Source of the DNA: Paenibacillus anaericanus
GTDB lineage: Bacteria; Bacillota; Bacilli; Paenibacillales; Paenibacillaceae
Assembly: GCF_003994475.1 (NCBI RefSeq)
Contig: NZ_RZNY01000002.1
Location: forward strand, 48,535 to 112,534
DNA length: 64,000 nucleotides
Direction: 5' to 3'
Shown piece by piece: positions 44,304 through 53,699 of this stretch. Position numbers and translations under genes: made by a program. The first letter of the stretch is position 1; the number at the start of each line of letters is the position of its first letter. The notes beneath the pieces were generated by a model. The model was not told the DNA's origin and searched no databases. It worked only from the letters and a program-made list of their open reading frames with translations.

Positions 44304-45518
44304 ATGAAAAATAATTGTATTGCAATGTTGCTTGCCGGAGGGGAAGGTCGAAGACTATCTCCACTTACATCCAAACAAGCTAAACCAGCCGTTCCCTTTG
44401 GTGGACATTATCGTATTATCGATTTTCCTCTCAGCAATTGCGTTAATTCTGGGATCAATACCATCGGAGTTTTAACTCAATATGAAGCTGAGTCATTACA
44501 TGAACATATCGGAGAAGGCGAAGCTTGGAAACTTCCCAGAACAGATGACAACGGAATTTCCATGCTTCCATCGTATAACGTTGGTGTTGATGAATATTTA
44601 GGGACAGCAGATGCCATCTTCAAAAATATTGATTACGTCGATGCGCATGAACCTGAGAATGTACTCATCTTATCGGGGGATCACATCTATCACATGGACT
44701 ATAGAGAAATGTTGGATTTCCATGTGAATAGCAGTACTTCAGCAACGATATCCGTAATGCCTGTACCCTGGGAAGAAGCACATCGATTTGGTGTCATGTC
44801 TAAAGATGATCAATCCCGTATTACGGAATTCGCCGAGAAGCCCGCAAAACCTGCCAGTAATTTGGCATCCATGGGAATATATTTATTTAAATGGAGTTTT
44901 TTGAAAAAATATTTGATTGATGATGCAAAAAATCCCAAATCGAGTCATGACTTTGGAAAAGATGTCATTCCAAAGATGCTTGCCGGTACGGAAAGTCTTC
45001 ATGCATTTGAATTCAAAGGATACTGGCGTGATGTAGGAACGATCCATAGTTTATGGGAAGCTCATATGGACCTACTCAGTAATAGCCCTGACTGGCAACT
45101 GATGAACGAAGAATGGCCGATGTATACTCGCGATCTTCGTGCCAAGATTGGATCACTTAAACCACAGGCAAAACAGGGTAAAAATTGCATGATCCATGAT
45201 GATTGTTCGTTAGAAGGTACAGCAGAAAGCTCAGTCATTTTCAATGGCACCGAAATCGGTCGGAATGCCAAGATCAAAGATAGTGTCATTATGCCTAATG
45301 TTAAAATTGGGCGAAATGTCATTATTGAACGTGCCATTATCGGTGAGGGTGCCATTATTAAGGATGGTGCTGTTATTAAGGGTAGCACTAGTGAAATTAC
45401 AGTTGTTGCACCAAATGAGATTGTAGCCGCTAAACCAATACTTCGTCCCCAGCCTTCCCGTTTGCTCAAGGAAGTATACGATAATACTGCCCGGCTTCGT
45501 GCAGAAGTATCCTCATAA
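44304..45518 (+). CDS. glgC: Glucose-1-phosphate adenylyltransferase
   Basis: A 404-residue ADP-glucose pyrophosphorylase, the committed step of glycogen synthesis. The N-terminal [20 protein letters not shown] nucleotide motif, [26 protein letters not shown] and GYWRDVGTI are followed by a C-terminal left-handed beta-helix (hexapeptide rich, about 290-370). ATG 44304 follows GGGAGG. It diverges from glgB-glgA. GlgD, the partner subunit in Bacillus, and phosphorylase GlgP are not here, so the enzyme may be a homotetramer. The short spacer must hold both promoters. Confidence 0.95.
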   Translation: MKNNCIAMLLAGGEGRRLSPLTSKQAKPAVPFGGHYRIIDFPLSNCVNSGINTIGVLTQYEAESLHEHIGEGEAWKLPRTDDNGISMLPSYNVGVDEYLGTADAIFKNIDYVDAHEPENVLILSGDHIYHMDYREMLDFHVNSSTSATISVMPVPWEEAHRFGVMSKDDQSRITEFAEKPAKPASNLASMGIYLFKWSFLKKYLIDDAKNPKSSHDFGKDVIPKMLAGTESLHAFEFKGYWRDVGTIHSLWEAHMDLLSNSPDWQLMNEEWPMYTRDLRAKIGSLKPQAKQGKNCMIHDDCSLEGTAESSVIFNGTEIGRNAKIKDSVIMPNVKIGRNVIIERAIIGEGAIIKDGAVIKGSTSEITVVAPNEIVAAKPILRPQPSRLLKEVYDNTARLRAEVSS

Positions 45519-45524
45519 AACGTC

Positions 45525-45566
45525 AAAAGGACCGTTCGGTGATGAATCCGAACGGTCCTTTTTTAA
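45525..45566. terminator. Bidirectional terminator between glgC and GNAT gene
   Basis: Perfect 15-bp arms AAAAGGACCGTTCGG (45525-45539) and CCGAACGGTCCTTTT (45548-45562), then TT. Confidence 0.88.
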
Positions 45567-46112
45567 TTATAAACTTTCAAACAGCTTCTTATCCAATTCG
45601 TATAGATTAACTTGGCGTCCATACTTATTCTGACCAATACCCAAGAACTTAAATCCAAGTGCTTGATACATCAAATTGACTTTCTCATTCTTTGCCCAGC
45701 AATCCAGACGAAGTCCTAGTCTATTTAGTTCTCTGCTTCGCTTAACTGCCCAGTGAATCATTTCATTGCCTAGACCTTGCCCTCGGAAGTTAGAGTTTAC
45801 CGTGAGTCGATGTAAATAACTATAACCCTCCACATGTAGTGAGCCCCAATAATCTGGATCCCGATCTTGTAACGTAAAGAATCCGACAGGTTCATCCCCA
45901 CTAAACAGCAGATATAGTTCGCGAGTGGCAAAATAAGAAGCCACTTCCTCTTCAGTAAATTGATCAGGATTCCATTGAGGCACTCCAATCGAGTTCATCC
46001 ATAATGCAGCATTAATCAACATTTGACGAATGATCTCACTATCCTTTGGTTCTGCAAGACATATTTCGAAACTCCCAGTAGAAGTAATCATGGTGTCCAA
46101 ACGTTTACTCAT
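45567..46112 (-). CDS. GNAT family N-acetyltransferase
   Basis: A 181-residue GNAT protein. The acetyl-CoA loop is NFRGQGLGNEMI (Q/R-x-x-G-x-G/A type), preceded by the beta strand LHRLTVNS and followed by LRLDCWAKNEKVNLMYQALGF. ATG 46112 overlaps the sensor kinase stop by 8 bp, and GGAGGG lies 11 nt upstream, so it is the last gene of the two-component operon. ATG 46091 is an alternative. The substrate is unknown; the operon position suggests a link to the signal sensed, which is inference. Confidence 0.87.
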   Translation of the reverse strand: MSKRLDTMITSTGSFEICLAEPKDSEIIRQMLINAALWMNSIGVPQWNPDQFTEEEVASYFATRELYLLFSGDEPVGFFTLQDRDPDYWGSLHVEGYSYLHRLTVNSNFRGQGLGNEMIHWAVKRSRELNRLGLRLDCWAKNEKVNLMYQALGFKFLGIGQNKYGRQVNLYELDKKLFESL

Positions 46113-47604
46113 AACCGATGTTTCCCTCCGGTCTACCGTCTATCTGATTGCCGTTTAGCAAGTTATTATCTCCATCTTCCTTCATTTCATCTGCTTCAGA
46201 CTGTTCAATTAGAGGTAGCAAAATTGAGACTGTTGTCCCCACTCCAAGTTCACTGTGAATGTCCATCTTGCCATTGTGAAGCTCGACCAGTTGCTGACTA
46301 ATGGCTAGTCCTAATCCAGTTCCACCGCCCTGATGATTGACCTGGAAGAAGCGATCTTTCACCTTATTTAAATGCTCTTCACTAATTCCAATCCCGCTGT
46401 CCACAATTTCGACGAGCACTTGATTATTGTCTTGAAGACTAACTACCAATTCAATCCAACTGTTCTCATTCGAGAATTTAATCGCATTATCTACGATATT
46501 CAAGAAGACTTGTTTCAACCGGTTGCCGTCCCCGATCACAAATAGGGTTCGATTACTTTTATCATCCAGTTGCAACTGGATTTGCCTTTGCTCCGCTTTT
46601 GCCCACACGTTAAGCATAATTTCCTGAAGAAGTTCCTTCAAATTAACACGGCCAATAACCAGCTTCATTTCATTTTGCTGTAGTTTAGAGAAATCAAGAA
46701 TTTCTTCCACAAGACCAATTAACCGCTCGGTCTCCTTGGCAATAATCCCGACGCCTATCTTAGTCTCCGCAGGATCAAAACCTCCGGATGTCAACGTCTC
46801 ACTCCAACCCTTAATACCTGTTAACGGGGTACGTAATTCGTGTGAGATAGAGGAGATGAAATCATCCTTAATCTGATTACTCCGCACAATTTCCTGTGCC
46901 ATAAAATTCAACGTTGAGGCTAGCTCTCCGAGCTCATATTTATAATTCCCTTTAATACGAACATCAAACTTACCCCTCGCCATCTGGGCGGATACAGCTC
47001 TGATGTTGTTAATAGGCTTCACTATCGAATTGGCTAGACCGATACTGAACAAGGTCACGAGGGCTAATACTGCACCCGCTATCCCTACAGAGAACACCGT
47101 AAGCGACATTAATTTCGAATTCACTTCTTCGAGTGAAGTAACATATCGAACAATATAACGATTCTCACCTCTCACCTGTAGAGGTGTTGACACCGACATG
47201 ACCAATTCACCCGTGGTAGGCTGTCGCCCAATCCATTTACTCCCCTGCACACCAGCTATAGCTTGAGGAACATCACTCGTCTGAATTGTTTTATCCGCCT
47301 GAAAGTGCGTACTACTGGCCTTGACCTCACCTTTATTATTGAGAATCATTAGCTCAGTATTGCTAAGTTCGAAAGTTCGCAGCATTTCCGTAAAATAGTT
47401 AGGGTCCTTCTCCGCATACAACCTTACGAATTTCTGAAAGTAATCGGACGCCCAAGTCGAATGATTCGATATGTGATTATATATTGTATCGTAGTAATAC
47501 GTTCGGATGACAACAGTGAAAATCCCCTCCACCAATAGCAGCGTAACGAACACTACAATAAAATAATGAAGGACGATTTGTCGCCCGATTCCTTTCTTGA
47601 TCAT
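46105..47604 (-). CDS. Sensor histidine kinase
   Basis: A 499-residue two-component kinase: membrane helix (about 10-35), extracytoplasmic sensor domain of about 130 residues (Cache/PAS-like), a second helix (about 165-190), HAMP, the dimerisation helix with phospho-acceptor His255 in SSISHELRTPL, and HATPase motifs (N box VDNAIKFS, G boxes DSGIGI and GGGTGLGL). ATG 47604 follows GCGAGGG and overlaps the response regulator stop by ATGA. It pairs with the OmpR-type regulator encoded just upstream. The signal is unknown; lipoprotein and ATPase genes share the operon. Confidence 0.93.
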   Translation of the reverse strand: MIKKGIGRQIVLHYFIVVFVTLLLVEGIFTVVIRTYYYDTIYNHISNHSTWASDYFQKFVRLYAEKDPNYFTEMLRTFELSNTELMILNNKGEVKASSTHFQADKTIQTSDVPQAIAGVQGSKWIGRQPTTGELVMSVSTPLQVRGENRYIVRYVTSLEEVNSKLMSLTVFSVGIAGAVLALVTLFSIGLANSIVKPINNIRAVSAQMARGKFDVRIKGNYKYELGELASTLNFMAQEIVRSNQIKDDFISSISHELRTPLTGIKGWSETLTSGGFDPAETKIGVGIIAKETERLIGLVEEILDFSKLQQNEMKLVIGRVNLKELLQEIMLNVWAKAEQRQIQLQLDDKSNRTLFVIGDGNRLKQVFLNIVDNAIKFSNENSWIELVVSLQDNNQVLVEIVDSGIGISEEHLNKVKDRFFQVNHQGGGTGLGLAISQQLVELHNGKMDIHSELGVGTTVSILLPLIEQSEADEMKEDGDNNLLNGNQIDGRPEGNIGYE

Positions 47605-48299
47605 TGTCCCTCGCCCTTCCACTTATAGCCATGGCCCCATACCGTTTGTAGGAAGGCCGGTTCGGAAGGATTGTTCTCTATCTTCTGCCGAAGTCTACGG
47701 ATGTTTACATCGACGATCTTGGGATCACCCATATATTCTTTACCCCAAACATGATCAAGCAGCAGATCCCGGCTTAGTGGTGTATTTTCCTTCTCCAGGA
47801 AGTATTGAATCAATGAAAACTCCGTCGGTGTTAATTCTATAAGCTGTCCCATTTTCTTGAATTGCTTCGAAATAAGATCTAGTGTAAAAGGACCCGATGT
47901 GAATGTCACCTTCGCACTGTTCTCCCGATAGACGTTAACTCTCCGTAGTAGCGATTGGATACGAGCGATCAGTTCAGTGGGGCTAAATGGCTTGCTGATA
48001 TGATCATCGGCCCCAACCGAAAGAGCATATACTTTATCCTGTTCCTGCACCTTGGCAGTCAAGAATACAATTCCGATTCGTTCATTCGTTTCACGAATAC
48101 GACGACATACTTCGAATCCGTCAATTCCCGGAACCATGACGTCCAGCAATGCAATGTCGATGTCCGGGACACTTTGCAGTTGACTCAGAGCCTCATGCCC
48201 ATTGGCCGCTTCCAGTACTTCAAAGCCGTTCCGTTTCAAGTTAATCACAATAAAACTGCGGATTGATTCTTCATCTTCCAATATCAAAACTTTGCTCAA
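47601..48299 (-). CDS. OmpR-family response regulator
   Basis: A 232-residue regulator. The receiver has the acidic pair near residues 9-10, phospho-acceptor Asp53 (ALLDVMVPG), Thr in FLTAK and Lys in SKPFSP. The winged helix (about 130-230) reads LTPTEFSLIQYFLEK and VDVNIRRLRQKIE. The start is TTG 48299, with GGGGGAG 6 nt upstream. It overlaps the kinase gene by ATGA. It follows the lipoprotein gene by 30 bp. Confidence 0.94.
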   Translation of the reverse strand: MSKVLILEDEESIRSFIVINLKRNGFEVLEAANGHEALSQLQSVPDIDIALLDVMVPGIDGFEVCRRIRETNERIGIVFLTAKVQEQDKVYALSVGADDHISKPFSPTELIARIQSLLRRVNVYRENSAKVTFTSGPFTLDLISKQFKKMGQLIELTPTEFSLIQYFLEKENTPLSRDLLLDHVWGKEYMGDPKIVDVNIRRLRQKIENNPSEPAFLQTVWGHGYKWKGEGQ

Positions 48300-48329
48300 C
48301 TTTAACTCCCCCTATTCCGGAAATAGCGA

Positions 48330-49619
48330 TTACCGCTTGATTTCTTTTTCACCTTTATTTACTCTCAATTCGGAATGACTCAAGAACCCAATTACCTTAT
48401 CATTATCTCTAGCGAGTAGTTCCCAATCGGACTTATACCGTTCCCACTCCGATAGGCTGAAGAAGCGAATTTCAGCCAGCGTCTCGTTGTTATCAATTCG
48501 AATGAATCGCAGATACTTATTCTTATCTGAATTCTTCGTATCAATGGTGACATTACCACGCCAATCGTTTGGAAAACTGAAATAAAATCTTCCTTGCAAA
48601 TCCATGTATTGCTGCATAACGAATTTCAGACCCTTGTCCTCATCCCATTGATAATACGAGAATAACCAAGGAATTTCATCAAATGCAATGAATTCCCATC
48701 CTTTAGGAATTTCCAAGCGCCCAATTTCGAGAATACCATCATCGTTTACATCCCCGCTCATAATCGGGTATGCCTTATAGGTGAAGTCTTGATCCAATAG
48801 ATCCACTAATTTACCATCTTTCATGACAATAACATGAGAATAAGCATCATTCGTTCCGAGTGCAGCATCCAGAATGATCCCTTTGACCTTTGGCGTAATG
48901 TTGCCATGAACTGCGTTATAGTATTCGGTGATGTGATCCTCAAGTTGGATATGATCCAATTCTTCAAATGAACCACTCTCGAAGGAAGCATCATATTGAT
49001 AAGTCGTCACCGTAGAGTACTGATCTTTTTTCACCGTGACTACAGTAATATCTGGAGTGGAATCCAAATTGAGATCATCAATCATAAAATGATTGTACGG
49101 AAGGGAGAGCAACTTCTCTACTTCATTTGCATCATAAGTGTAGATGGTAAGACCTTTTTGTAATTCCTTGTCTCCACTAGAAAACCCGGCAATGATATCG
49201 ATATGCCCATCACCCGTCATATCCTTCAGATCAAATGATTCAAGAACCTGGCCTTCTCCATCAAATCTTACCTTGGGTTCCCATGTGTCACCTAGTCTCG
49301 CCAAGATTAAACCATGAATTCGTACAGTTTCTTCCGGCGTTTCGTAGAATACAACGGCCTCATCAATCCCATCTTTATTCAAGTCCGCTACACGGATCGC
49401 GCTGACGTCGCTCACATTTCGAGGACTAACAATCGGTGCCCCTTTAAGCTCAGCTTCTATCACACTTTTGAGACTTGCTTTCTCAGAGGACAACTCCGGT
49501 GTCTTCATTAAGGTTTTGGGATCACTTATAAAAGTACAGCCACTTAAGACTAGAAGCAGAAAGCAACCCACAAGAGCGGGAACCCACCTTTTCATCGTCC
49601 ATTGCATGACTTCGTTCAT
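48330..49619 (-). CDS. Lipoprotein with FG-GAP/VCBS-like repeats
   Basis: A 429-residue lipoprotein: signal with lipobox VLSGC (Cys about 28), then calcium-loop-like repeats DLNKDGIDEAVVFYE, DMTGDGHIDIIAGF, DLNLDSTPDITVVT and DVNDDGILEIGRL. These FG-GAP/VCBS loops build a beta-propeller outside the membrane. The C-terminal quarter looks like a separate alpha/beta domain. The ATG at 49619 overlaps the ATPase stop by ATGA; internal ATG codons (49607, 49595) are alternatives since no clear ribosome site precedes the first. I do not know a function; coupling to an ATPase and a sensor kinase suggests envelope sensing. Confidence 0.82.
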   Translation of the reverse strand: MNEVMQWTMKRWVPALVGCFLLLVLSGCTFISDPKTLMKTPELSSEKASLKSVIEAELKGAPIVSPRNVSDVSAIRVADLNKDGIDEAVVFYETPEETVRIHGLILARLGDTWEPKVRFDGEGQVLESFDLKDMTGDGHIDIIAGFSSGDKELQKGLTIYTYDANEVEKLLSLPYNHFMIDDLNLDSTPDITVVTVKKDQYSTVTTYQYDASFESGSFEELDHIQLEDHITEYYNAVHGNITPKVKGIILDAALGTNDAYSHVIVMKDGKLVDLLDQDFTYKAYPIMSGDVNDDGILEIGRLEIPKGWEFIAFDEIPWLFSYYQWDEDKGLKFVMQQYMDLQGRFYFSFPNDWRGNVTIDTKNSDKNKYLRFIRIDNNETLAEIRFFSLSEWERYKSDWELLARDNDKVIGFLSHSELRVNKGEKEIKR

Positions 49620-50356
49620 ACCAAATCAATTGACCGCTTCTCATCCATGGTCAGTCTTCTTCCTTTCACGTCGACGCGTAGCTCCCCGTCGATTAATCCC
49701 CAAATCCTTGTGCAGTACCTTTCCGCCAGTTCTATAGGAAGTGCTGCGATTACGATCTTGTCTTGTTCAATGCATAGCGTTTTCAATGTATTTATAACAT
49801 GCTCAGCCGTCTTTGGATCGAGACCTATTACCGGCTCATCCGCCGCGATAAATCCCGCCCCATGAACTAATGCACGACATATGGCCACACGCTGTTTCTC
49901 CCCACCACTTAGACTTCCCGCTTTGAGCTTAGCTTTATCAAGCAGACCATATTTCTCGAGTTCATCCATAGCACCCATGTAATCATCCGATCGAACCATC
50001 CCTACAAGCCTGCGCAATCGTGATACTTGACCTGCTTGTCCAATCAATACGTTCTTAAGTGCTGTTTTTTCAATATCGAGTGATGGGTTCTGTTCCAGAT
50101 AAGCGCATTTAGAACGGTACTTCTGAGGACCACGTCCGCCGCCTTTAATAACAGAATTACCTTCCCATGTATAATTGCCACTATCCCATTTCTCACGCAG
50201 AGCGAGACAGCGAAGTAATGTACTTTTACCACTACCACTGGGTCCAACTATACCGATCATTTCACCAGCTTCAAATTGAGTAGTTATACCATGAAGTATT
50301 TCTCTTTTTGTTCCTTCATCTGTCAAAGATTTATTTAAGTTATTTACCTTAATCAT
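49616..50356 (-). CDS. Orphan PhnC-like ABC ATPase
   Basis: A 246-residue ABC ATPase closest in feel to phosphonate/phosphate importers' PhnC. Walker [10 protein letters not shown] (38-46), signature LSGGEKQR (149-156) and Walker B FIAADEP with Glu174 are intact, as is the D-loop GLDP. The switch (H-loop) histidine, expected in the position of ALPIELA, is Pro207. No permease or binding protein is encoded beside it. ATG 50356 follows AAAGGAG. It is the first gene of a coupled operon: ATPase, FG-GAP lipoprotein, response regulator, kinase, GNAT. It may act with a permease encoded elsewhere, or in a non-transport role. Confidence 0.87.
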   Translation of the reverse strand: MIKVNNLNKSLTDEGTKREILHGITTQFEAGEMIGIVGPSGSGKSTLLRCLALREKWDSGNYTWEGNSVIKGGGRGPQKYRSKCAYLEQNPSLDIEKTALKNVLIGQAGQVSRLRRLVGMVRSDDYMGAMDELEKYGLLDKAKLKAGSLSGGEKQRVAICRALVHGAGFIAADEPVIGLDPKTAEHVINTLKTLCIEQDKIVIAALPIELAERYCTRIWGLIDGELRVDVKGRRLTMDEKRSIDLV

Positions 50357-50442
50357 GTCCGATTCTCCTTTAACGTTTCCTCTGCTTCTTCTAGTGTATT
50401 GGAAAAAGAACTGAAAATCTATTACACCATCTTAATATTTGA

Positions 50443-51624
50443 TTAATTTTTGGTCAGTTTCGGTCGAAAAAAGATACCAGATACCGTAAACAGCAGATAA
50501 GTTGAGCCCAAAATAACAAAGAGTAGCCCCACAGAACCAAGTTCCATTACAGATCCTCCAAGGTTCGGACCAATAATGCTACCGAGACTAAAGTGAAATG
50601 AAGCGATCACATTCGCAGCAGGTAATAAATTTCGGGGTAGAATGTCAGCGGCATATGCTAGTCCTAAAGAGAAGAACGAGCCGACGAGTCCTCCCGCTCC
50701 CATAAATAATAACGCTAAGCTAAGGTAATTATTTCCGCATAACGGAACAAGGAGGAACAGAATCCCGCCTCCGACACCAGCAGCCATAAGCACGCCTTTT
50801 CGCCCGAAGCGATCACTAAGAAATCCAAGAGGTAATTGGAGAATGAGACCTCCTATTCCGAAGAATGGCAATAATGTAGATATCTGACCCGAACTAAGTC
50901 CAGTACGTAGCCCATAAATCGGGAAGTTACTATTCATTGATGCTTCCATATAACCGTACATCAACGAAGGCAACAGTGCAAACCAAGCTAATCTGTAAAT
51001 AAGGGCATATTTCCTCGTTTGCCCTCGCTCTTTGACCGACTCAGTTGTTTCAGGATATGTATTCGGCATTTGATGGTAAACAAGTATAGCGATAAGTGCT
51101 GTTAAAAAGGAAAGTAAAACGAAGGGTACCCATTCTCCGTAGGGAAGCAGTCTGATTCCTAATGGACCCAAACTGAAGCCCAGACCATACGACATACCAT
51201 AGATCGAAATATTTCGACCACGTTGACCTGGCGGAGAGATCAATAGCAACCACAACTGAGAGGCAAAATGAATCGCGCTGTCCCCTGCTCCAACTAGCAG
51301 ACGAAGCAACAACCAAATTCTAAGGTCTGACACGAATGGAAATAAGGGAAGTGCGACGAAAACCATCACAAGTCCACTGAACAAAAGTTTCTTGAACCCA
51401 GCCAACCCGAGTAGTCGCTCAGCGACAAGTGCCATCGCAAAGGATCCAATATATAGCGACGCAGCATGCAGACCATTAACAGATGAAGAAATTCCCCGTT
51501 CTTCCATAAAGATGGACAGTACGGGCAGCAGCAGTCCTTGGCTGAGACCAGACATAATAATAACAATAATAAGAATAATTGAGGGTGAAAGATAACGTTT
51601 GGGTAAAGACTCTGTGGCTGTCAA
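50443..51624 (-). CDS. MFS transporter (drug/metabolite exporter-like)
   Basis: A 393-residue major facilitator with about 12 membrane segments. The loop between helices 2 and 3 is AERLLGLAGFKK and the second half has GFLSDRFGRKGVLMAAG, the typical G-x3-D-R-x-G-R-K-x motif. The start is TTG 51624, after TAGGAGG 8 nt upstream; no ATG fits. It is divergent from an ArsR-like regulator gene, which probably controls it. The exported compound is unknown. Confidence 0.9.
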   Translation of the reverse strand: MTATESLPKRYLSPSIILIIVIIMSGLSQGLLLPVLSIFMEERGISSSVNGLHAASLYIGSFAMALVAERLLGLAGFKKLLFSGLVMVFVALPLFPFVSDLRIWLLLRLLVGAGDSAIHFASQLWLLLISPPGQRGRNISIYGMSYGLGFSLGPLGIRLLPYGEWVPFVLLSFLTALIAILVYHQMPNTYPETTESVKERGQTRKYALIYRLAWFALLPSLMYGYMEASMNSNFPIYGLRTGLSSGQISTLLPFFGIGGLILQLPLGFLSDRFGRKGVLMAAGVGGGILFLLVPLCGNNYLSLALLFMGAGGLVGSFFSLGLAYAADILPRNLLPAANVIASFHFSLGSIIGPNLGGSVMELGSVGLLFVILGSTYLLFTVSGIFFRPKLTKN

Positions 51625-51750
51625 AAGTGCTTCCTCCTAAAATGAAAGAAAATCGCCAACAGATACGACGACTTTCCGCTAATATGATTTCTATATAAAT
51701 ACCTAAACATTATAGTGGACAATCGTATGCCAAACAAGCCATAATGAAAT

Positions 51751-51766
51751 TGTATGTAATGATACA
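51751..51766. promoter_or_regulatory. Possible operator in the leader of the ArsR-like gene
   Basis: The dyad TGTAT-GTAATG-ATACA lies directly before the ribosome site of the regulator gene and within the MFS/regulator divergent spacer. It could be an autoregulatory operator. Confidence 0.3.
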
Positions 51767-51782
51767 TGGGAGGTTTCTTGTC

Positions 51783-52700
51783 ATGACTTATGAAGTGAAG
51801 GTCGACGTTTCTCCAGTCTATGAACTGCTTAGCAGCTTTATGGTATATACAACAAGGAAATGGGTAGATAATCTCGATATCGGCCTGGAATGGATTGAAG
51901 AAACTCACGCTCGGTTTACTCCAGAATTGGACAAGTCGTTCGAAGAAGCTTCCGCACTTCCATTCTCCGATTATGACATTCTATACGCCTTAGCTATTGA
52001 ACGAAATCCCGCTGATGATATACATGAATTTCTGAACAATCTCACCGAAACGGCGGTCGAGATTCTTTGCCGTAAGGTTAATCCCTACGTACCCGCTGCG
52101 AATAATGAGGATCTCGAAAGAGTTGTCCATAGTTATGTGCCACTATTACGAATTTGGAATGATTCGTATTTTAATGATGTTCGGGCTCAATTTCTCCCCC
52201 TTTTGGAGGAGGACGCTTCCGAGAAAAATGTCTTATTACACAAGATGGATGCCGATGCTCTCATTGAATACGCCACATGTGGTTTGATTCTGGAACCTGC
52301 ACTTGAACTAGAGAAGGTTATCATTATTCCTTCCGTTCATATGCGTCCCATCAATACTTATTGTTTCTATCACAATACACTGCTCATCCAATATCCCATC
52401 GATATTCCCGAAATCGATGAAGATGAACCATCAACCTGCCTAATTCGCCTAACACGTGCTTTATCCAAACCAGATCGGCTCCGCCTATTGCGGTATGTGG
52501 CAAATGATCCCAAATCATTGCAGCAAATGATGGTGGATTTGAACCAGACAAGGGACAAATTAATGCATGATCTTATGCTTCTTCGAGTGGCAGGACTTTT
52601 ACGTATTCATCTCGTTGATCAAGACACCGAGAAATTCACCATCAGACCAGATGGAGTTTCGGAACTACAGATTTTTCTAGAATCCTATATCCGCTTGTAG
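51783..52700 (+). CDS. ArsR-like winged helix transcription regulator
   Basis: A 305-residue protein. The N-terminal 200 residues form an acidic helical domain (SPVYELLSSFMVYTTRKW...) without a named motif that I recognise; the C-terminal part (about 215-295) is a winged helix: SKPDRLRLLRYVA, SLQQMMVDLNQTRDKLMHDLMLLRVAGLL. This order matches long ArsR-type proteins with a ligand-binding N-terminus. ATG 51783 follows GGGAGG 9 nt upstream. It is divergent from the MFS gene, so control of that exporter is the natural inference. Confidence 0.8.
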   Translation: MTYEVKVDVSPVYELLSSFMVYTTRKWVDNLDIGLEWIEETHARFTPELDKSFEEASALPFSDYDILYALAIERNPADDIHEFLNNLTETAVEILCRKVNPYVPAANNEDLERVVHSYVPLLRIWNDSYFNDVRAQFLPLLEEDASEKNVLLHKMDADALIEYATCGLILEPALELEKVIIIPSVHMRPINTYCFYHNTLLIQYPIDIPEIDEDEPSTCLIRLTRALSKPDRLRLLRYVANDPKSLQQMMVDLNQTRDKLMHDLMLLRVAGLLRIHLVDQDTEKFTIRPDGVSELQIFLESYIRL

Positions 52701-52834
52701 TGTTCCATATTTTTTTAGAAAACTATAATCCTAAAGATCATCTCAAGGGTGATTTGCTCTAGGAGCCACACTTCTGCTATGTTAAGATAACTATTACTTA
52801 ACTTTCTTTTTCACATAATAAGGAGTGATCGGCT

Positions 52835-53587
52835 TTGAAGACAATACGACAGCAGCAAATCTTATTCGACCTTGACGATACGTTGATTCACTGTAATAAA
52901 TACTTTGAATTAATTCTGAGCCAATTCGCTGATATCATGGTAGATTGGTTTCAATCTTATAGAATAGACGTACAAGAAATCAGGTCCAAACAGATCGTGA
53001 TTGATGTTGAGGGCGTTAGCAAACTTGGCTTCGCTAGCTTACATTTTCCGCAATCGCTCATCGACACCTACCGTTATTTCTGTCTCCAATGTGGTCGTGA
53101 CCATACGGCGATGGAAGAGGAAATATTGATGAAGCTTGGTATGAGTGTTTATGATTTACCAATTGAACCTTATCCTGGCATGGTGGAAACACTCGATCAC
53201 CTTCAGGAACAAGGACATGAATTATCTTTGTATACTGGTGGCGAATCTGTCATACAGCGCCGTAAAATCGAACAAATGAAGCTCTCTGAATACTTTCAAG
53301 AGCGGATCTATATCCGCCAGCATAAGAATGTTGAAGCGCTTGAAGGTATCCTGCAATCTCGTTATTTCGAACGTAAACACACTTGGATGATTGGAAATAG
53401 TCTGCGGACAGACATTATGCCTGCTATCTCCGCTGGAATCAATACGGTCTATATTAAGCTACCAGATGAGTGGACCTACAATATCGTCGAATTGAAGAAA
53501 GATACCGATACAACCATGTATACTGTCTCTTCATTGGAAGATGTCCCTCGGATAATCACTGAAAGTATGGCCATGGCTCAGCGTTAA
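52835..53587 (+). CDS. HAD family hydrolase
   Basis: A 250-residue haloacid dehalogenase-like phosphatase. Motif I is LFDLDDTLIH with nucleophile Asp12 and Asp14; motif II is YTGG; motif III/IV runs through KIEQMKL and MIGNSLRTDI, with the acidic pair in the last. The cap is helical, between motifs I and II. The start is TTG 52835, with AAGGAG 9 nt upstream. It is monocistronic with a good terminator. The substrate (sugar phosphate, nucleotide or other) is unknown. Confidence 0.9.
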   Translation: MKTIRQQQILFDLDDTLIHCNKYFELILSQFADIMVDWFQSYRIDVQEIRSKQIVIDVEGVSKLGFASLHFPQSLIDTYRYFCLQCGRDHTAMEEEILMKLGMSVYDLPIEPYPGMVETLDHLQEQGHELSLYTGGESVIQRRKIEQMKLSEYFQERIYIRQHKNVEALEGILQSRYFERKHTWMIGNSLRTDIMPAISAGINTVYIKLPDEWTYNIVELKKDTDTTMYTVSSLEDVPRIITESMAMAQR

Positions 53588-53605
53588 TCATGTGCTAAAT
53601 CAAAG

Positions 53606-53650
53606 AATGGATAGAGTGTTCAGAGAACTTCTGAAACTCTATCCATTTTT
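53606..53650 (+). terminator. Terminator of the HAD gene
   Basis: Perfect 12-bp arms AATGGATAGAGT and ACTCTATCCATT, with an inner TTCAG/CTGAA pairing in the loop, followed by TTT. Confidence 0.85.
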
Positions 53651-53699
53651 AATTAGGTCAACATGAAATAGCTCAACACTATGATCCCTAGTGTGTTGT

